From NCBI GenBank assembly GCA_032207245.1, contig JAGEOH010000235.1, forward strand, positions 1 through 64,000: 64,000 nucleotides of DNA, read 5' to 3'. The DNA is from Pardosa pseudoannulata. Its lineage: Eukaryota > Arthropoda > Arachnida > Araneae > Lycosidae. The notes under the pieces are model-generated. The model had not been told where the DNA came from. It saw only the letters and a list, made by a program, of their open reading frames with translations, and did not search any database. Below are positions 46,118-56,902 of this stretch, piece by piece (the stretch's first letter is position 1; each line of letters opens with the position of its first letter). The translations under genes were made by a program, and so were the position numbers.

Positions 46118-48399
46118 ACAGTGCAAAAAAGGGATGTGACAACTGAACATTACGTATTTTTTAGTATTTATTTTGAAAAAATAATTAGAAATGTTTTTCA
46201 CGTCCTATTTTCTTGAAAAATTCAATTTTATGTGTGGTTTTATGAATATTTCTCACGTATTTTGCTTTTCGGCTTTGATTTTTTTCTTCGCGTTTACCGC
46301 TGTGAAACCCTCAAAATACCCTTTTGTGGTAAACTACAAAAGCGTAATTAGTATTTTAGGGCTTTTAAAATTTCAATGTTGATCCGGATCACCGATTAGA
46401 CAGATTCGTAAAACCCTGGGAACGCGCAATGTCCCTCTTCATCATCCCTCCCTCCCGTCGCAGTCGCTGTCAACCTATCAGTGGAGAGGCGCGAATCCTC
46501 TCCACTGACGTCATGTAAACAGCAGTACTTACTCTGTGAAAATGGCTTCGAGTTCGAGACGCTGTGAAAATATGCCTGATGACTTTTGCTAAATTTGTGG
46601 CGAATATATTGTCATTAAAAATCGCAAGAAGAACATCACATGCTACGTAAAACGGCTTTATTTTGCGTATTTTGGCATTAAACTTGGAGACCAAGACAAA
46701 TGGGCTCCTCTTAAAGTTTGTGTGCAGTGTGTCAATGATTTAAGTTTATGGTTCAAAGGAAAGAAGGACTGCCTTATGATTTAGAAACTCAATGGTATGG
46801 AGGGAGACAAAAAACCACTGTGATGACTGTTACTTTTGTTCCTGCCATACATATGGATATAATCGAAAAAATTTCAAGCTAATATTGTAAGTTACAAACA
46901 TTCAATCTGCCATACGCCCGACAGAATTAACAGTTTTCTCTTCTAAAACTTCTGACTCTGAACATCCCGAAGTTCAAGAATCCGGTACAATATATAATGC
47001 CTTTGAAGACGATTCCCCTCGGCTTTTCTCTCAGGTTGAACTTAATGATTTGACTAGAGATCTGGGCCTTCCCAAAGAGGCAGCTGAATTATTAGGCTTC
47101 AGATTGAAAAAATAAAACTTATTGGTCAAAGGAACCACATTTTGTTGATACAGGAATCGCGAAAGGGAATTTATTTAGGATTTTGACGAAGACGAGAACC
47201 TCGTTCATTGCTCAGATGTTCCTGCATTGATACAAAATTTAAAATTCCCTACAATAAAGATGAATGGAGGCTTTTTATAGATGCGTCAAAAAGGAGCCTT
47301 AAAGCTGTCCTTCTTCATCAAGGAAACCAATGGACGTCAGTGCCTGTTGGACACTCGGTGCATTTAAAGAAAGGTATGAAAATCTAGCTCTCGTGCTCAA
47401 CAAAATAAAATGACAACCACGGTTAGACCATTTGTGGTGATTTAAAAATCATCTCCATGCTTCTCGGTCAACAACACGAGTATACAAAATTTCCGTGTTT
47501 TATTTGTGAGTGGGACAGCCATGACAAAACACAACATTGGGTCAGAAAAGATTGGCCAAAAAGGCAGAATCTTGTGCAAGGCACCAAAAATGTAATTCGA
47601 GAAAGCTTGGTTGATCAAAAAAAAAAAGTATTATTAACTCCCCCCCTCCTCTGCCATGAGTGTAAAATTGTATTTTCTTCAATCACATTTGGACTTTTGC
47701 CCCGAAAATTTAGGATCAGTCAGCGAAGAACAGGGAGAAAGGTTCATCAAGACATCAATGATATGGAGCGAAAATATCAAGGATGATAGAACAAGAATAT
47801 GCTTGCCGACTATTGTTGGATGTTAGCAAGAGATGAGGATAAGATTGAACGTCAAAAAGAAATTTTAAAGAAAAAAAAGCACGTAATTAAATTGAAATGT
47901 CTTTGTTTCGTCCTCAGTTTAAAATATATTTCAAACTTACATTTATTTCATGTATAAACCTTAATAAAACATGTAAAAACAGGTCGTTGAGGTTTTTTCT
48001 AGGAGTGTTTTTCTTATAAAATTAATATAAAAAATTTAATAACGAGGTGATTTTTTGTCTCAGCCAGGTGTGTCTCAAGCGTTCAGGTTGTGGTGGTCTT
48101 CAATCTTTATATACAAAATTTATACATTTTTAATTTTAATTGTTTAAAAATTAATATGCCTCTTCATAAACAGATTAAAAAACTCCCATGAATATATTAT
48201 AAAACCCACTGTTGCCAGTCAGTACAAGCAAACAGTTCGAGAGCATTCATATAGGACATTACTAATAATATGTATATCAATTTTACAAAAAATCTCGACG
48301 TGATGAAAAAAAATGGAGGTCATTTTCAAAATCAGCTTACCAAATACCTTAAAAATAAAGAGAAACTTCTCTTGTATTTTTCAAAAATTTCAATTTTGT
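46118..48399. mobile_element. Unclassified element (2282 bp) with 6-bp target duplication, inserted in integrase
   Basis: AGGCCT at 46112-46117 and 48400-48405 bound the segment. On either side the integrase similarity stops and resumes at the same codon pair, so the boundaries are accurate to a base or two. The ends are ACAGTGCAAAAAAGGG and, inward from the right, ACAAAATTGAAATTTTTG; only ACA is shared clearly, so long inverted termini are not evident. It carries a decayed protein of a dispersed arthropod family (next entry). 6-bp duplications are known in IS3EU and in some hAT and Dada elements; I cannot assign it. Confidence 0.75.
46542..47955 (+). pseudogene. Uncharacterised zinc-rich, possibly transposase-related protein
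   Basis: The start at 46542 reads MASSSRRCENMPDDFC, stop, ICGEYIV, then CYVKRLYFAYFGIKLGDQDK and VCVQCVNDLSLWFKGKKDC: a Cys-pair-rich N-terminal zinc domain. Further segments are DWRLF as WRLFIDASKRSLKAVLLHQG (47268-47330), VPVGHSVHLK, ICGDLKIISMLLGQQHEYTK (47437-47496), FPCFICEWDSHDKTQHW, and SEEQGERF/HQDINDMERKYQG across a frameshift at about 47743. About 100 residues seem missing before 47650. I recognise this as a repetitive, unnamed arthropod protein family. The spaced Asp, Asp and Glu in these conserved blocks could be an RNase H-like catalytic triad; that is speculation. This copy has many stops. Confidence 0.6.
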
Positions 48400-48551
48400 A
48401 GGCCTCTGTTATTAGAGATATTTACGCAAACAGGTATACCACAGATTATAACTAGTGACATAGCAAAATTTATATACAAATTATACTAAAATTTTGATGC
48501 TAGACTAGGCACACATCCCAGATTCGCAACACCAGAAAACCTAGAAAATAC
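48400..48551 (+). pseudogene. Integrase core, middle part
   Basis: After the 6-bp duplication, LLLEIFTQTGIPQIITSD (second catalytic Asp) is followed by LGTHPRFATPENLENTT, then interrupted at the TA used by the Tc1 element. Confidence 0.78.
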
Positions 48552-48553
48552 TA

Positions 48554-49865
48554 CAGTAAAGAGTCAAAACATTATGACCACCCCTACATTTTGCACTTTA
48601 TCTCGCCTGGATGACGTGGAAGGCATGTGATCAGGTGGAAGTGGTATTTCACTGCTGCTGGAGACTGAAGAATCATTCTTTCACTTACTTCTGTGTGTCA
48701 CGGGAAAGACTGTCGATCTAAGCGATTTTGATATAGGGTAGATTGTAATGGCTCGAAGGCTCGGAATAAGTACTTGCGAAACTACATGACTCGTGGATTG
48801 TTTGCGATCTACAGTTGTTAGTACTTATGCAAAGTGGATGAATGACGGTGAAACCAGGAGTAGACGACATGGTGTTGGACGTCCACACGCTATCAAAGAA
48901 AAAAGTCGTCGGAGACTGTCTTGCATGGTGAAGCAAAACCGGAGCTAGACATAGGCTCAGATGACAACCAAATACAATGCAGGGCGAAGTAGAATAGTAT
49001 CGGAACACACTGTTCAGCGGACACTGTTGGATATGGGGCTACGCAGCAAACGTCCCAATCGTGTGCCTTAGCTGACCAACTGCGCCTACGTTGGGCCCAG
49101 GAACATCGCGACTGATCCACGGAGCAGTGGGAGAGAGTTGCCTGGTCAGATGAATCACAGTTTGTTATTCATCACGCCGATGGCCTTGTCAGGATACGCC
49201 GTCTTCCAGGCGAACAGTTGTTTCCTTCATTTACAGTAGGTTATACACAGGCCGGTGGTGGAGGTACTATGCTTTGGGGGACGTTCTCTTGGGCGTCTCA
49301 GGGACCCGTGATTGTGGTAGAGCAGACCATGAATGCTACAGGGTATCTGAACATCGTTGCGGATCAGTTGCACCCTTACATGGCCTTTGTTTTCCAGCTG
49401 GAAATGGAATGTTCCAACAGGACAACGTCCCGTGTCACAAGACTAAAATTGTGTTAGTGTGGTTCCAGGAACATGATTCTGAATTTCATTAATGTCTTGG
49501 CCGCCAAACTCACCGGATCTCAATCCGATAGAACACATTTGGGATGTCATGGGACGGCAGCTCAGAGATAAGTACTTACGAAACTACATGACTCTTGGGT
49601 TGTTCGCGATTTACAGTTGTTAGTACTTATGCAAAGTGGATAAATTACGGTGAAACCAGGAGTAGACGACATGGTGTTGGATGTCCCCCAATTCGCAATA
49701 TCTCGGATTTGCGTAATCGTTGCTTAAATATCTGTTACAATCTGTCTCCTGTCATCTCCCAAGGGCTTGTGGCATCCATGACAAGGCGGGTTGAAGCTGT
49801 GTTGCGTGCCAAAGGTGGTCCAACTCGTTATTGACACGTAGTCATAATGTTTTGGCTCTTGAGTG
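48554..49865. mobile_element. Tc1-type element (1312 bp) inserted in integrase
   Basis: Termini CAGTAAAGAGTCAAAACATT and, inward from the other end, CACTCAAGAGCCAAAACATT are flanked by TA (48552-48553, 49866-49867). Plus-strand transposase remnants: TVVSTYAKWMNDGETRSRRH, VQRTLLDMGLRSKRPNRVPL, MFQQDNVPCHKTKIVLVWFQ (second catalytic Asp) and NISDLRNRCLNICYNLSPVI to AVLRAKGGPTRY. Several stops and frameshifts. A 115-bp piece of its own 5' half is duplicated in the 3' half (see findings). Confidence 0.92.
49566..49684 (+). repeat. Internal duplicate of 48769-48884 within the Tc1 element
   Basis: AAGTACTTACGAAACTACAT to GACATGGTGTTGGATGTCC repeats the DNA-binding-region sequence with few mismatches, inserted between the NPIE region and the C-terminal NISDLR segment. 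Confidence 0.92.
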
Positions 49866-49867
49866 TA

Positions 49868-50206
49868 GTTTGATAGAAAGATATAATTACATCTTAAATA
49901 ACAGATTATATCCCGTATACGGAGCGACACAAAGAATTGGGGTAAATGTATTCCATATCTGTTATTTGCATGTAGAGAAATACCAAAATGCATCACGAGG
50001 TATCACCATTTAAATTTAAATTTATGTATGAGAGACAAGGGAGCTGCTTACGGTCTTATAAAGTCGCCGTGATCTGGTGAAATTCCTCAACCTATAAAAT
50101 AGGTAAAACACAATGGATTATCTACAGGAATTAAAAACCAATTTAGAAACTGACGCAGAGCATTGATCTCTGATAGCGGAAGTAAATCAAGGGGCATATG
50201 CAAAGT
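49868..50206 (+). pseudogene. Integrase core end and C-terminal region
   Basis: SLIERYNYILNN contains the catalytic Glu (families G-x-VERxN). Then CIPYLLFACREIPKC and, after a frame change, HHEVSPFKF, the F-L-AYRE-P---TGVSPF block, and YLQELKTNLETDAEH with AEVNQGAYAK. The solo LTR cuts in right after AYAK. Confidence 0.82.
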
Positions 50207-50778
50207 TGTAAAAACGCCTCGCGCGTCCCCGGCTGCACTTTCGGAAGTCTGCACGCCACGTTCTATACCTGCCCGCCTATTTTTACTGGAGCAGGTATCT
50301 TGGGTTCGTTTAAAGCCTATGTGGCCGACAATGAAGCACAGCAGCGACAAAACTCTGGATTAAACATTTATTAAAGAAGATTTAAAAAAAAACATAAGTA
50401 CACTTCAATTCATACTCGAACAGGGCTGAAATAAGACCGAGGACAAAAATAAACTGTGCCGAGCGGACAAACACCTCCCTCGGTCTCTACTCCTGTACGA
50501 AGAATAATAATGTCCTTTCCCCGTCGTTCCGACCGGGCATCCCTTTTTCACTCCTCTTCGTGAGGGCCGGGGGGTATCCCCCCCCCTCGGTCAAGTTTTC
50601 GCCTCCACGGGAAAATGTCCGCAGCTGGCTCGGGCGGAATCGCATCTCTCGCCCCCCCTCCTGTAGAACTTCATGGAACATAGCTTGCCCACCTTCTGTC
50701 GGGGTGTCTGTCTTCGGCCGCCGAAAAAATCCAGGGGGGCCATGTAAAACGAACTCGAGTCTTGAGTCTAGTATTACA
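50207..50778 (-). mobile_element. Solo LTR, same family as 28831-29404
   Basis: The plus strand starts TGTAAAAACGCCTCGCGCGT and ends GAGTCTAGTATTACA. The flanks AAAGT and GTATT do not form a clean 5-bp duplication, but the host sequence continues directly across it, so a small deletion at one edge is likely. Confidence 0.9.
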
Positions 50779-51798
50779 GTATTATAATCGAATTGTGATA
50801 TATAAAGAATTTCTAGTTTATTCCCAAGATCAAGTTTATTCCCAATTCCAATTCTATGCTAGAGGTATACAGCCTGCAGGCATAGCAACTAGATGTAGTC
50901 CAGATTCTTGTAAAGCCAGATTGTCCGAAGGAAATATAGAAGCTTACATGTTAATGAAATTAAGAGTTTTCATCCTCGAGTACAAGCAGTAGGTACTATT
51001 TTCGAGAATGAAGAATGAGATATGCATCCTGTTCCTGTACACTTAAGAAGTGTTTAAAAAATTACACGTTCGGTTCCCTGAATCTAAAGAAATGTTCTTT
51101 AGGAGAATCTCAAATTAAACACTTAGGACATTTAGTATCCGACAAACACAAAACTGATCCAGGAGATGAAGAAGCCATTTAGAAATTGGTTCAACTTAGA
51201 CAATAAAGCAATTGAAGAGCCTGTTAGGTTTAATTAAATATTATCGATGTTACATACCCTACTACTCTAATATCGCTTATGCATTAACTGAGTTAATCAA
51301 ACATAAAAATCCCGAGACACTGAATTGGACGGAGGAACACGATGAATTTCTTGATACTCTAAAGAAATGTCTGGTTGAGGTATCAAGTCTGTATACCCCT
51401 GTTGTAGGAGAACCTTTCGTGATATAGAGTGACGCGTCTTCCGTAGGAATCGGTGCTTTTTTATCTCAAAGAAAAGACAGTATGTTGTATCCTATAATCT
51501 CTGCTAGCCAGAAGTTGAGTAAGACACAACAGGCGAGGCCAACCATCGAACGGAAAGCATACTCAGTAGTATAGTTTGAAAAAATTTGAAACTTGGATCT
51601 TCGGATCTACCACTGAACTTATAACAGACCGCAATCCGTTGACATATTGTTACCCAGAATGCTCCACTGTCATCGAAGTAACAGAGGTGGAGTTTGGCTT
51701 TAATGAAGTATAACGGCTCAGTGTCACATTGTTCATGTGTGAAATAAATAATACTGATGATTTGTCTTGACTAAATACCACGGAAGCACCTGTATAAT
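50779..51798 (+). pseudogene. Linker, RT remnant and RNase H of the Gmr1-like element
   Basis: It begins YYNRIVIYKEFLVYSQDQVY, then FYARGIQPAGIATRC (an integrase C-terminal-like module), followed near 51010-51060 by a jump where the RT fingers and palm should be. The RT end remains as FGSLNLKKCSLGESQIKHLG (51070-51130), then LLGLIKYYRCYIPYYSNIAY, LTELIKHKNPETLNWTEEHD and, as RNase H, SDASSVGIGAFLSQRKDSM (51430-51485), SQKLSKTQQ, IERKAY. The end is EAPV followed by TAA TAG at 51793-51798. No integrase follows before the LTR. Confidence 0.82.
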
Positions 51799-52026
51799 AG
51801 ACTGATCGTAGAAACAAGAACAAGACCCATTCTCGTTCTTTTATATATTTTTACAGTAATGACACATGTTATTATTTATATTAGTCATATGTATAAATGT
51901 GTGTTCCAGTTAGATGTCAGAAATTGTCATGGAGTAGTAAGACCAAGTATTGTGACGTCACATGGCAAGTAAGTGTTATAGTCTAGCTAGATGGTTGCAC
52001 CCCTAGCTCCAATTTTGTGTGGGGGA

Positions 52027-52354
52027 TGTGATGCGCGAGTGACGTCACTGTATCACTTGACTGAAGAGAGGGATGAACGCTGAAGACAAGAGAAGTGGAG
52101 ATGGTGAAGTGTGCTGCACAGAACGGTGCACGAGATTGACCGTCGATTGGGATTTAAATTTAAAATCATAGCTATATACTAAATGTTAGATGTTTTGATT
52201 GAGTGTAGTGTTTAAGTCATATTTAATCAAGAATTGTGCAATGTGTAGGAAATAAATTCATAAGTTTAGTGTTTTAAGTAGTAGAACGTTAAATGCTCAA
52301 ATATATGATCCATTGAGAAAACATCGGGTGACGTCAATAAGGTACTCGATATCA
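52027..52354 (+). repeat. 3' LTR of the Gmr1-like element
   Basis: It starts TGTGATGCGCGAGTGACG, right after a purine-rich GTGGGGGA that could be the polypurine tract; AATAAA lies at about 52249. Homologous to 41935-42236. The exact 3' end (52350 or 52354) is ambiguous. Confidence 0.78.
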
Positions 52355-52454
52355 TACAGTGGATATGGTATCGTGGGATGAGGGGTCACACCTTTTACTA
52401 TTGTTTTCCTCTATTGATCTCCTTTACCTCCCGCTCTTTTATCATTAAGTAATA

Positions 52455-52502
52455 GTTGGTTTTGATCGCTACCGTCTACTTTTATGCTACGCGATGGCTA
52501 TA
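52455..52502 (-). mobile_element. tRNA-derived SINE, tail fragment
   Basis: GTTGGTTTTGATCGCTACCG to TATGCTACGCGATGGCT matches the family tail only. Confidence 0.5.
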
Positions 52503-52594
52503 ATTCTTGAGTGAAGAATTCTTTAAGTGTGAGCCAGCCAGAGGGCATTTTATTTTTCTCATAAGTTAGGTTTCAGCTTAGTTAATTGAGTTAA

Positions 52595-52595
<1 letters not shown>

Positions 52596-52643
<48 letters not shown>
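52596..52643. repeat. Poly(A) tract (48)
   Basis: An uninterrupted A run directly before the second RNase H copy. Confidence 0.97.
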
Positions 52644-52646
<3 letters not shown>

Positions 52647-52654
52647 GAGAAATT

Positions 52655-53420
52655 GAATTAGACGGGGAAATACGATGAAGCTTTAGATATTCTAATGTGT
52701 CTGGTTTAGGCCCCAAGTCTGATATGCCAACATTTCGTGATGCAGTGCTACGTGTCTTCCATTGGAATCGGTACTTGTTATCTCAACGAAAAGACAGTGT
52801 ATTGTATCCCATAAGTTACGTTAGTCAGAAGTAAAAAAAAATACATAAGAGGAGTGGCTAACCATTGAACGGCAAGCATACGTATTAGTATGGAGTTGCA
52901 TAGTAAGAAATTTGAAACTTGGATCTTCGGATCTACCGTGGAACAGATAAAGGACCACAATCCGTTGACATTTATTACTCAGAATGCTCCCCAGTCATCG
53001 AAGTTACAGAGATGGACTTTGGCTCTAACTTGCCGTGTCTGAGAGGGGTGAAATTCAAAATAAACATGTAATCCAATCGTTTACACTTTTCGTTGTAAAA
53101 CAATTTTTATAACTTTTACTCCGTTTTCTACTCCCTAGTCACCCCTTACAACTGAAGTTGCAAAAAAAAAAAAACTTACACTATACCACTATATTCGTTT
53201 CCTTTAAAAAGAAACATTTTTTTTTTTACCAGCATTACAAAAAACTCGGGTTTTAAGGGCTTAATGAAGCACAACGTCTCAGGATTATATTGTCCAGGTG
53301 CCAAATTAACGAATACTGATGTTTGGTCTCGACTGAATACTATGGAGGCGCCTGTATAATAGACTTACACAGAAACCAGACAGGACTATTTGACTCTCCT
53401 TTTCATGTAGTTTGCAATAG
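52655..53420 (+). pseudogene. Second copy of Gmr1-like RNase H end
   Basis: Homologous to 51330-51890: DEALDIL, MLYPISYVSQK-like, TIERQAY, KFETWIFGSTVEQIK, NPLTF, SSKLQRWTLAL. An about 220-bp unrelated stretch (53035-53255) intervenes, then LMKHNVSGLYCPGAKLTNTD and SRLNTMEAPV followed by the same TAA TAG pair. It is a separate fragment or a local duplication. The shared stop pair marks the natural end of pol after RNase H. Confidence 0.75.
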
Positions 53421-53447
53421 TGTCACTTGTTATTATTATTCTTATAT

Positions 53448-54188
53448 CAGGCTTGCAACTGCTGAGGTACTTTCAAAAAGGTGAGAAAAGTGACAAATAA
53501 TACAGAATAAGTGACTAAAAAGTGACTAAACATTAAGAAAAAAGCGATTTTTTTCTCCTTGATTACTAGATGCTATTATTAAGATTTTTCTATTTATTTT
53601 AACGCTAAATCAAATGATTCATTCAAGACATGATTTTAGAGTCGAATACAAAGAGATTAAAACTTTTTGTTTAGCACAACTCCACATTGCTTTTTATTCA
53701 AGAAAATCTATAAATTAAATTTAAATACATACAATACATTAATTTTATAATCACAATTTTCTGCATATATTAATGATATTTTGAAATATGTACATAGCTA
53801 GATTAGAGTGTCTAAACAAAAATTGTGAAGAAAAAGAAAACCAGAAATGTGTGCTTTGACATAAATTACTTTAATGTATTAAATGTACATTTCAGTAGAA
53901 ATGTAGATTTCAGGAACTTCTTTGCAACTTTTTAAAATCACTAAATTCTGGAAACCATATGACTAATTACATTTTAATAAGAAAAATAAGATTAGAGCAT
54001 CACATTTTTGTTCCTTTATTACAATATTTTGTTATTAATTCAGATTTTTTTTCCAACAACAGACTTTTGCTGTGATACACCATGAAAAAAGTGGCTAAAA
54101 GTGACTGTTTGCTTTAAAAAGTGACTAAAAGTGATCAATTGTAAAAAAAGTGATTGAAGGTGAGAAACGTGACGGAATTGCACGCCTG
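53448..54188. mobile_element. hAT-like non-autonomous element (741 bp)
   Basis: Termini CAGGCTTGCAACT and, inward, CAGGCGTGCAATT, with sub-terminal AAGTGACTAAAAAGTGAC repeats at both ends. Comparison with the homologous, uninterrupted stretch at 51860-51895 supports the insertion point. A clear 8-bp duplication was not seen. Confidence 0.7.
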
Positions 54189-54309
54189 AGTATAAAACTT
54201 CCCAATAATATAATGTTACCAAGAACCTGAACTGCAATCATATTGATAGTGAAATTATTTTAAGTACCAGATATATTTGAATAGAATTTAAAGTATCATT
54301 TTATAGATA

Positions 54310-54963
54310 CAGTCAAACTTTGATAACTCGAAGCCCCAGGGGACCCCCAAATATATTCGACTTATCCGAAGTTCGAGTTATCGAAGTTACCTACCATTCC
54401 TCTCAACTGGCACTTAAGATGGGTCGACATGGTTTAAATGGTTTGATATGTGCCATAATACTATAGTTGTACGCATTTCAATTTTTTAATAGGCTATGTA
54501 AATAACAAGAGAAGAATGGGTTCAAAAGGTTTAAAACTCAAGAAATTTGGCCTCATTACATATTAATTAGTATACATACCATGTAAATCTCATTTGAAAA
54601 AAAGCAGTTATTTTTAAGGTTGTTGGCATTTACAAAGTCGCCTAATTTTTGAATACTGTTAAATAGTCTGTACCTTCGGTGGTCTCCAGGTATTGTTTTA
54701 AGATGTGAATAGCGTCATGTGCTTGCTCGTGACCTTCGAGAACCTTCGAAGGTCATGAGTGGACTGGCATTCGAAGTTTTGAACAGAATTGTGTATTTTA
54801 AAGGGGAAATCTATAAAAAAAATTCGACTTAGAAGATGTTTACTTCTAGTTATCGAGACAGTTTCTTAAAGAAATGTATAGAAATGATTCGGGACTTGAT
54901 TAAAAGTTCGAGTTAGCGGATTATTCGACTTATAGGAAATCGTGTTATCGAAGTTAAAATTTG
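54310..54963. mobile_element. pogo/Tigger-like non-autonomous element (654 bp)
   Basis: The left end CAGTCAAACTTTGATAACTC is typical of pogo-like elements; the right end, inward, CAAATTTTAACTTCGATAAC is weaker. TA flanks both sides (54308-54309, 54964-54965). The interior repeats TTCGACTTA and TTCGAGTTA. A palindrome at 54729-54756 (TGACCTTCGAGAACC, then TTCGAAGGTCA) resembles the one at 40066. Confidence 0.65.
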
Positions 54964-55669
54964 TAACTCCAAATATATATCAGTTAAAATTATAATAGCA
55001 GTTCAGATTGTTTATAAGAATATGAGGAAGCCGAAGGATAGACAAATGCGTAAGAGCTTGCTCTGCGATATAAGAAATCGTGGATTCGCGATCTACCGCT
55101 GGTATCGGAGTCAGGGGCTTCGAACCATAATTTTTTTTTCTTTCCGGATTCCATTCCAGTCCAACTAAAAGAAAATATATCGGTTAAACTCCAGTTTTCA
55201 TTCCCTCAAAAATAACAGTTTTTGGTTCAGTTCCGAATGAGTAATACTATTTTATGTATATTCTTATTCGTATAAAAAATATAATTCTATCTTAAGCAAA
55301 ATATGCAATTTTATCAAAATTTAGAAGATTAATCCTTTTTTTGGGGGGGAGGGCACTATAAGAATCCAATACTATATGATCCAATTAACATGCATAGACA
55401 ATAGGAGATGCGAGCGTTGGCGTTTGTAATCCATTATCAAAATCGCGTTTGACAACTGAATTAAATTTGCCTTCTGTCAGTAGCTTCATGCAAAACTGAA
55501 ACTGAAAAGTACTAGGGACTGTCATGAATTGACAATATTTCTTATTTATTTGTTGACCAACAAAAACACATGCCAGCCGAACATGAGACTTCACAATTCA
55601 TTTTTTAAACACTTTAATTAATCACAAATTTATAACTTTACACTGGCTTATCATAGAACTAACTGAGCA

Positions 55670-55785
55670 ACGATTTTCTTTTTCAAAACGTATCAAAATT
55701 GAAAGAGACATTCTACGCTGGAAGTAGAAGTTGTAGTTCTTTAGACATCCTACGCAAGAAGAAAAGTTGTAGTTCTTTACAGGAA
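55670..55785. repeat. About 50-bp diverged tandem pair
   Basis: ACATTCTACGC...AGAAGTTGTAGTTCTTTA and ACATCCTACGC...AAAGTTGTAGTTCTTTA lie in direct succession. Confidence 0.75.
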
Positions 55786-55822
55786 TATCAAAACAGGAAA
55801 TCGAGAAGCAATGGTCATGTAA

Positions 55823-55995
55823 TTTGGTTTGTTTTGGAGTGATACGGTCTATTCTTTTGCAACACGCGGCATAATGCAACTGAGATCTACAGTGTAAACT
55901 CGATTCCGAACTGCTACGAAATCCATACCACAGTGTGATTCGAACCCACGAGCTCTGGTATCGAAGATCTGTGACTTAACCATTCGGCTGTCGTT
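55823..55995 (-). mobile_element. tRNA-derived SINE
   Basis: Family tail TTTGGTTTGTTTTGGAGTG, body, and B-box complement TGATTCGAACCCACGAGC with the head ending ACCATTCGGCTGTCG. Confidence 0.82.
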
Positions 55996-56204
55996 TGGAA
56001 TGATGTACGTGCAATGACGAGAGCTGCATGGTTGGCGTTAAATTAATTAAAAAATATTAATAAATTCGTTACACTAACAATATGCTTGAAGATATATCGA
56101 ACCGAAACAAACCGATATTTTTTTCGGTTCAGTTCCGGTGTCCGTTCAGATCAAAATAACGGGTTTTTTTTTCTTTTTCGGTTCAGTTCCGATTCTACGC
56201 CCTA

Positions 56205-56902
56205 ATCGATTAATATTGATTGAATGGTATTCATCCAAACGGTTTTAAATATAAGTTGGAAGAGTTTTTAAACTTTTTGGATGAAGATGAGCTATTAATA
56301 ACTTAATATATATAGAAGGCAATAAATGAAAGTAACTTTTCCAGATGTGGAATTTTTTTTTAAATGTCAGTTTCAAATATTTCTGTTAAACACTATTTTC
56401 TTCTTGGAAAAAATACTTAAAAACTAGATGTCAGAGGAAAAAATTAAATAACATGTCTATTTTTTATATATTATATAGAATTATCAACTGATGAATATTG
56501 ATTGTGAAGAGATAAGTTAGCAATAGTAAAAGATAGAAAAAAGAAAGAAGGAAAGATAGGAGGCCAATTCCATTTTTATTCATTTAATGTTTATTATTTT
56601 TATAAAGTCAGCTAATATTTTCTGCCATAGGGCCTCAACCGGTCTTAAATCGCTTTTTCATACTTAGAAATCAATGTCATTAAAAAGAAATCTGAAGACA
56701 GCCTTATGGTGACCAAGAAAAAGACAAATGCCTCCTTCCCAGTACACTCTGTTGAAAAGAGAGACCAAAAGTTAATAGTTACGTGATAACTGTTATCATT
56801 GACAAGAGGTTAGTACCAACATATAGCTAACAAATGAATGCCCTTTTTCTCACATTACATAATGAATGCAATCTGTACTATTATTTAATAGGTAAATGGA
56901 AA
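56205..56902. other. No recognisable gene
   Basis: AT-rich, nothing recognised. Confidence 0.5.

Larger units (their letters stand above)
41935..52354 (+). mobile_element. Gmr1-like Ty3/gypsy retrotransposon (integrase before RT), with five nested insertions
   Basis: LTRs at 41935-42236 and 52027-52354 enclose, all on the plus strand, gag (42531-45059), protease (45060-45330), integrase (45642-46111, 48400-48551, 49868-50206), linker plus RT thumb plus RNase H (50779-51798), and a 3' leader into the LTR. Inserted later: mariner 43020-43947, piggyBac remnant 43954-44477, unclassified element 46118-48399, Tc1 48554-49865, solo LTR 50207-50778. At each site the retrotransposon similarity resumes on the far side. 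Integrase upstream of RT is the Gmr1-like order, known from established literature on Ty3/gypsy groups with copia-like domain order. ATCAT at 41930-41934 recurs at 52351-52355, a possible target duplication if the LTR ends at 52350. Most of the RT core is deleted; the copy is dead. Confidence 0.8.
55112..56204. mobile_element. Possible hAT-like element enclosing a SINE
   Basis: CAGGGGCTTCGAACC at the left and TAGGGCGTAGAATCGGAAC (inward) at the right, with GGTTCAGTTCCG motifs near both ends. The putative duplication is only half matching. Weak. Confidence 0.3.
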
